A stretch of DNA of 5,619 nt from Betaproteobacteria bacterium (lineage in GTDB: Bacteria; Pseudomonadota; Gammaproteobacteria; Burkholderiales; Casimicrobiaceae), in contig PLYG01000060.1 in assembly GCA_003153335.1 (NCBI GenBank), positions 1,077 to 6,695 of the forward strand. Reading direction: 5' to 3'. A model generated the notes under the pieces. The model made no database searches. It was not told the origin of the DNA and saw only the letters and a list, made by a program, of their open reading frames with translations. The position numbers and the translations under genes are program-made. Shown piece after piece: positions 4,113 to 5,619 of the stretch. Each line of letters opens with the position of its first letter. Positions within the stretch are counted from its first letter, which is position 1.

Positions 4113-5619
4113 ATGAGCGTCACGCTGGTCACCGGCTTCATCGATCTTGGCAAGAGGGAACCACGGCCGCCGGGAAAGGCTCTCGCCGACTATGTCGAGT
4201 GCGCGCGCTGGCTCCTTGATGCCGCAGCACCGCTCGTGGTCTTCGCGGAACCGCACGTGCTTGCACGTTTACTCCCCCTGCGCCGGGGTGATGCGCCGAC
4301 CCGCTGGATCGCGATCGAGTTCGAGTCACTGCGCTGGCATCCGGCGCTCGATCGAATCGCGGCGGCCGCCACCGGACCCGCTGCCCGCTGGCTCAATCCT
4401 ACCAAGGACACGCCGCGCTATCTCGCCGTAATTTACGAGAAGACCGAACTGCTGCGGCGCGCGACGCGCGAGAACCCATTCGCAACGGATACGTTCGCGT
4501 GGATTGATCTAGGCATCGCGCACGTTGCGACCGTCGTGCGGAGAGTGGCGCTGTCGGCACTCGACGCAGGGCTTGCGGATCTGGTGGCAGCAACGAGCCG
4601 CCCGGGACCATTGCGACTCTGCGCGATCGAGGCCGTCGCCGAAGACATCGTTGCAAAACGCGAGGCTTATTACGCCGAGCCACGCTGGCCCGTAGCCGGG
4701 GGCGTGCTCGCCGGAGCTGCAACCGATCTTGCGTGGTTTGCCGACGCCGTCGCCGCCGAGATCGACGTCTGTCTTGCGCAGGGCATCGCGACCACCGAGG
4801 AGATGATCTGGGGGGCGCTCCTGCATCGCCATCCGGGGCGCTTCGCCTGCCATTACGGGACCCACGGATCCTGCCTCGCCAACGTCACGACACCCCGCGC
4901 CGACATCCACATGATTCTCGATGCCGCGTGGCGAGCGCTCGAGCGCAACTGCCGGAGCGCGGGGGAATCCCGCCTCGCGTTTGTAGCGCCGGTGCTCGAC
5001 CCAGCGGACGCGTCGACATGGCTCGCGCTCGGGGCATGCCGGTTGGCGCTGGCAACGCGCTGGGGCTCGCCCGAAGACGCGCGCGTTGCGGCGATGGCGC
5101 TACTCCACGCCGCTTGCTGCGACCCGCACAAGCGTGAACAACTCGCCGGTGCGTGGTCGCGGCTTGGCCCGGATCTCGCGCCCTACGCGGCCGACACGCC
5201 TGTACCGGTGTTTACGCCGCAAGCCGGCGACATGAGCCGAGGATCGAGCCGAACAATGAAGATGACGTTGCTCACGCTGGGATTCTCACGCGACCGGCCG
5301 TTGCAATTGGAAGGGCTGGTGGACTCGCTGGCGCGGCACACCTGCGGGTGGGATGGACCTATGCGGGTGCTGTTCCGGTCCACCACGCCTGAATCAGACG
5401 AGGCGTATCGCGCCCTGGCCGCGCGGCGACCGCTGACGCTGGCGCTCGAGCGCGACGAGGAGGCCGACTGGGACAGACAGTTGAGGCGCCATCTGTCCGC
5501 CGCCGAGTTCGTGCTTTTTGTCGTGGACGACACGATCTTCGTGGCGGACTGGGATGCGCGCGATCCGATACGCGCGTTGCGCTCCCACTCCGAGATCGCC
5601 GGCGTCAGCCTGCGTCTCG
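4113..5619 (+). CDS. HtrL/YibB-family protein fused to a glycosyltransferase-like domain, 3' end outside window
   Basis: From ATG 4113 the frame is open to the window end: 502 complete codons and no stop. Residues 1 to about 260 match the HtrL/YibB (WlaTC/HtrL) pattern: S-V-T-L-V-T-G-F-I-D-L-G at the N-terminus, E-K-T-E-L-L-R-R-A (109-117), F-A-W-I-D-L-G (128-134), V-A-G-G-V-L-A-G (194-201) and T-T-E-E-M-I-W-G (227-234). E. coli htrL lies in the lipopolysaccharide core gene region, and relatives occur in surface-glycan clusters; a glycosyltransferase role is likely but not proven for the family. Residues about 262-360 are helix-rich and Ala/Arg-rich. From about 384, M-T-L-L-T-L-G-F-S-R-D-R-P opens a new alpha/beta domain with V-L-F-V-V-D-D-T-I-F-V (467-477), an Asp-Asp motif after a hydrophobic strand as in GT-A glycosyltransferases. 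The last residues, V-S-L-R-L, stop within this domain. No clear Shine-Dalgarno precedes 4113; the start rests on the family N-terminus. The 38-base gap to the preceding gene suggests one transcript. Confidence 0.75.
   Translation, partial: MSVTLVTGFIDLGKREPRPPGKALADYVECARWLLDAAAPLVVFAEPHVLARLLPLRRGDAPTRWIAIEFESLRWHPALDRIAAAATGPAARWLNPTKDTPRYLAVIYEKTELLRRATRENPFATDTFAWIDLGIAHVATVVRRVALSALDAGLADLVAATSRPGPLRLCAIEAVAEDIVAKREAYYAEPRWPVAGGVLAGAATDLAWFADAVAAEIDVCLAQGIATTEEMIWGALLHRHPGRFACHYGTHGSCLANVTTPRADIHMILDAAWRALERNCRSAGESRLAFVAPVLDPADASTWLALGACRLALATRWGSPEDARVAAMALLHAACCDPHKREQLAGAWSRLGPDLAPYAADTPVPVFTPQAGDMSRGSSRTMKMTLLTLGFSRDRPLQLEGLVDSLARHTCGWDGPMRVLFRSTTPESDEAYRALAARRPLTLALERDEEADWDRQLRRHLSAAEFVLFVVDDTIFVADWDARDPIRALRSHSEIAGVSLRL

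Noticed and set aside
4733..5137. 134-codon Arg-rich + strand frame within the HtrL-like gene
   Set aside because: It is a shifted-frame shadow of the open frame from 4113, which carries the family motifs.

Overview
The window is GC-rich, tightly coding DNA with every recognisable gene on the + strand. The mix of genes suggests an environmental Gram-negative bacterium. These are an arsenite methyltransferase, multidomain glycosyltransferases, a Tat-exported collagen-like protein and a short protein with an IPTL-CTERM-like sorting tail. A beta- or gammaproteobacterium is the best guess, because IPTL-CTERM/exosortase H systems are typical there. The lineage is an inference and no rRNA or marker gene is present to test it.

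Layout. Positions 1-561 hold the 3' part of arsM (arsenite S-adenosylmethionine methyltransferase), cut by the window edge. After a 65-base gap comes a 683-residue protein (627-2678). It has an N-terminal family 2 glycosyltransferase domain, a helical TPR-like middle and a C-terminal GH130-like beta-propeller. A 147-base gap with a good sigma70-type promoter candidate precedes a 247-residue protein (2826-3569) with a twin-arginine signal, a small beta-rich domain and 35 uninterrupted Gly-X-Y triplets that run to two residues from its end. About 100 bases later a 133-residue secreted protein (3673-4074) has a C-terminal I-P-A-L-S / transmembrane / basic tail like IPTL-CTERM. Only 38 bases later an open reading frame begins at 4113 and runs off the window without a stop (at least 502 codons). 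Its N-terminal part looks like the HtrL/YibB family and its C-terminal part looks like the start of a second glycosyltransferase-like domain.

How the parts may fit together. From 627 onward this looks like a cell-surface module. Two exported proteins, one a Thr/Ser-rich and nearly charge-free collagen, are flanked by two large fusion proteins with glycosyltransferase-type domains. The collagen tract has 17 Thr and 8 Ser, and in other bacteria such Gly-X-Thr tracts are glycosylated. A working hypothesis is a locus for making and decorating a surface collagen-like glycoprotein. That link is inference from proximity. ArsM is probably an unrelated neighbour.
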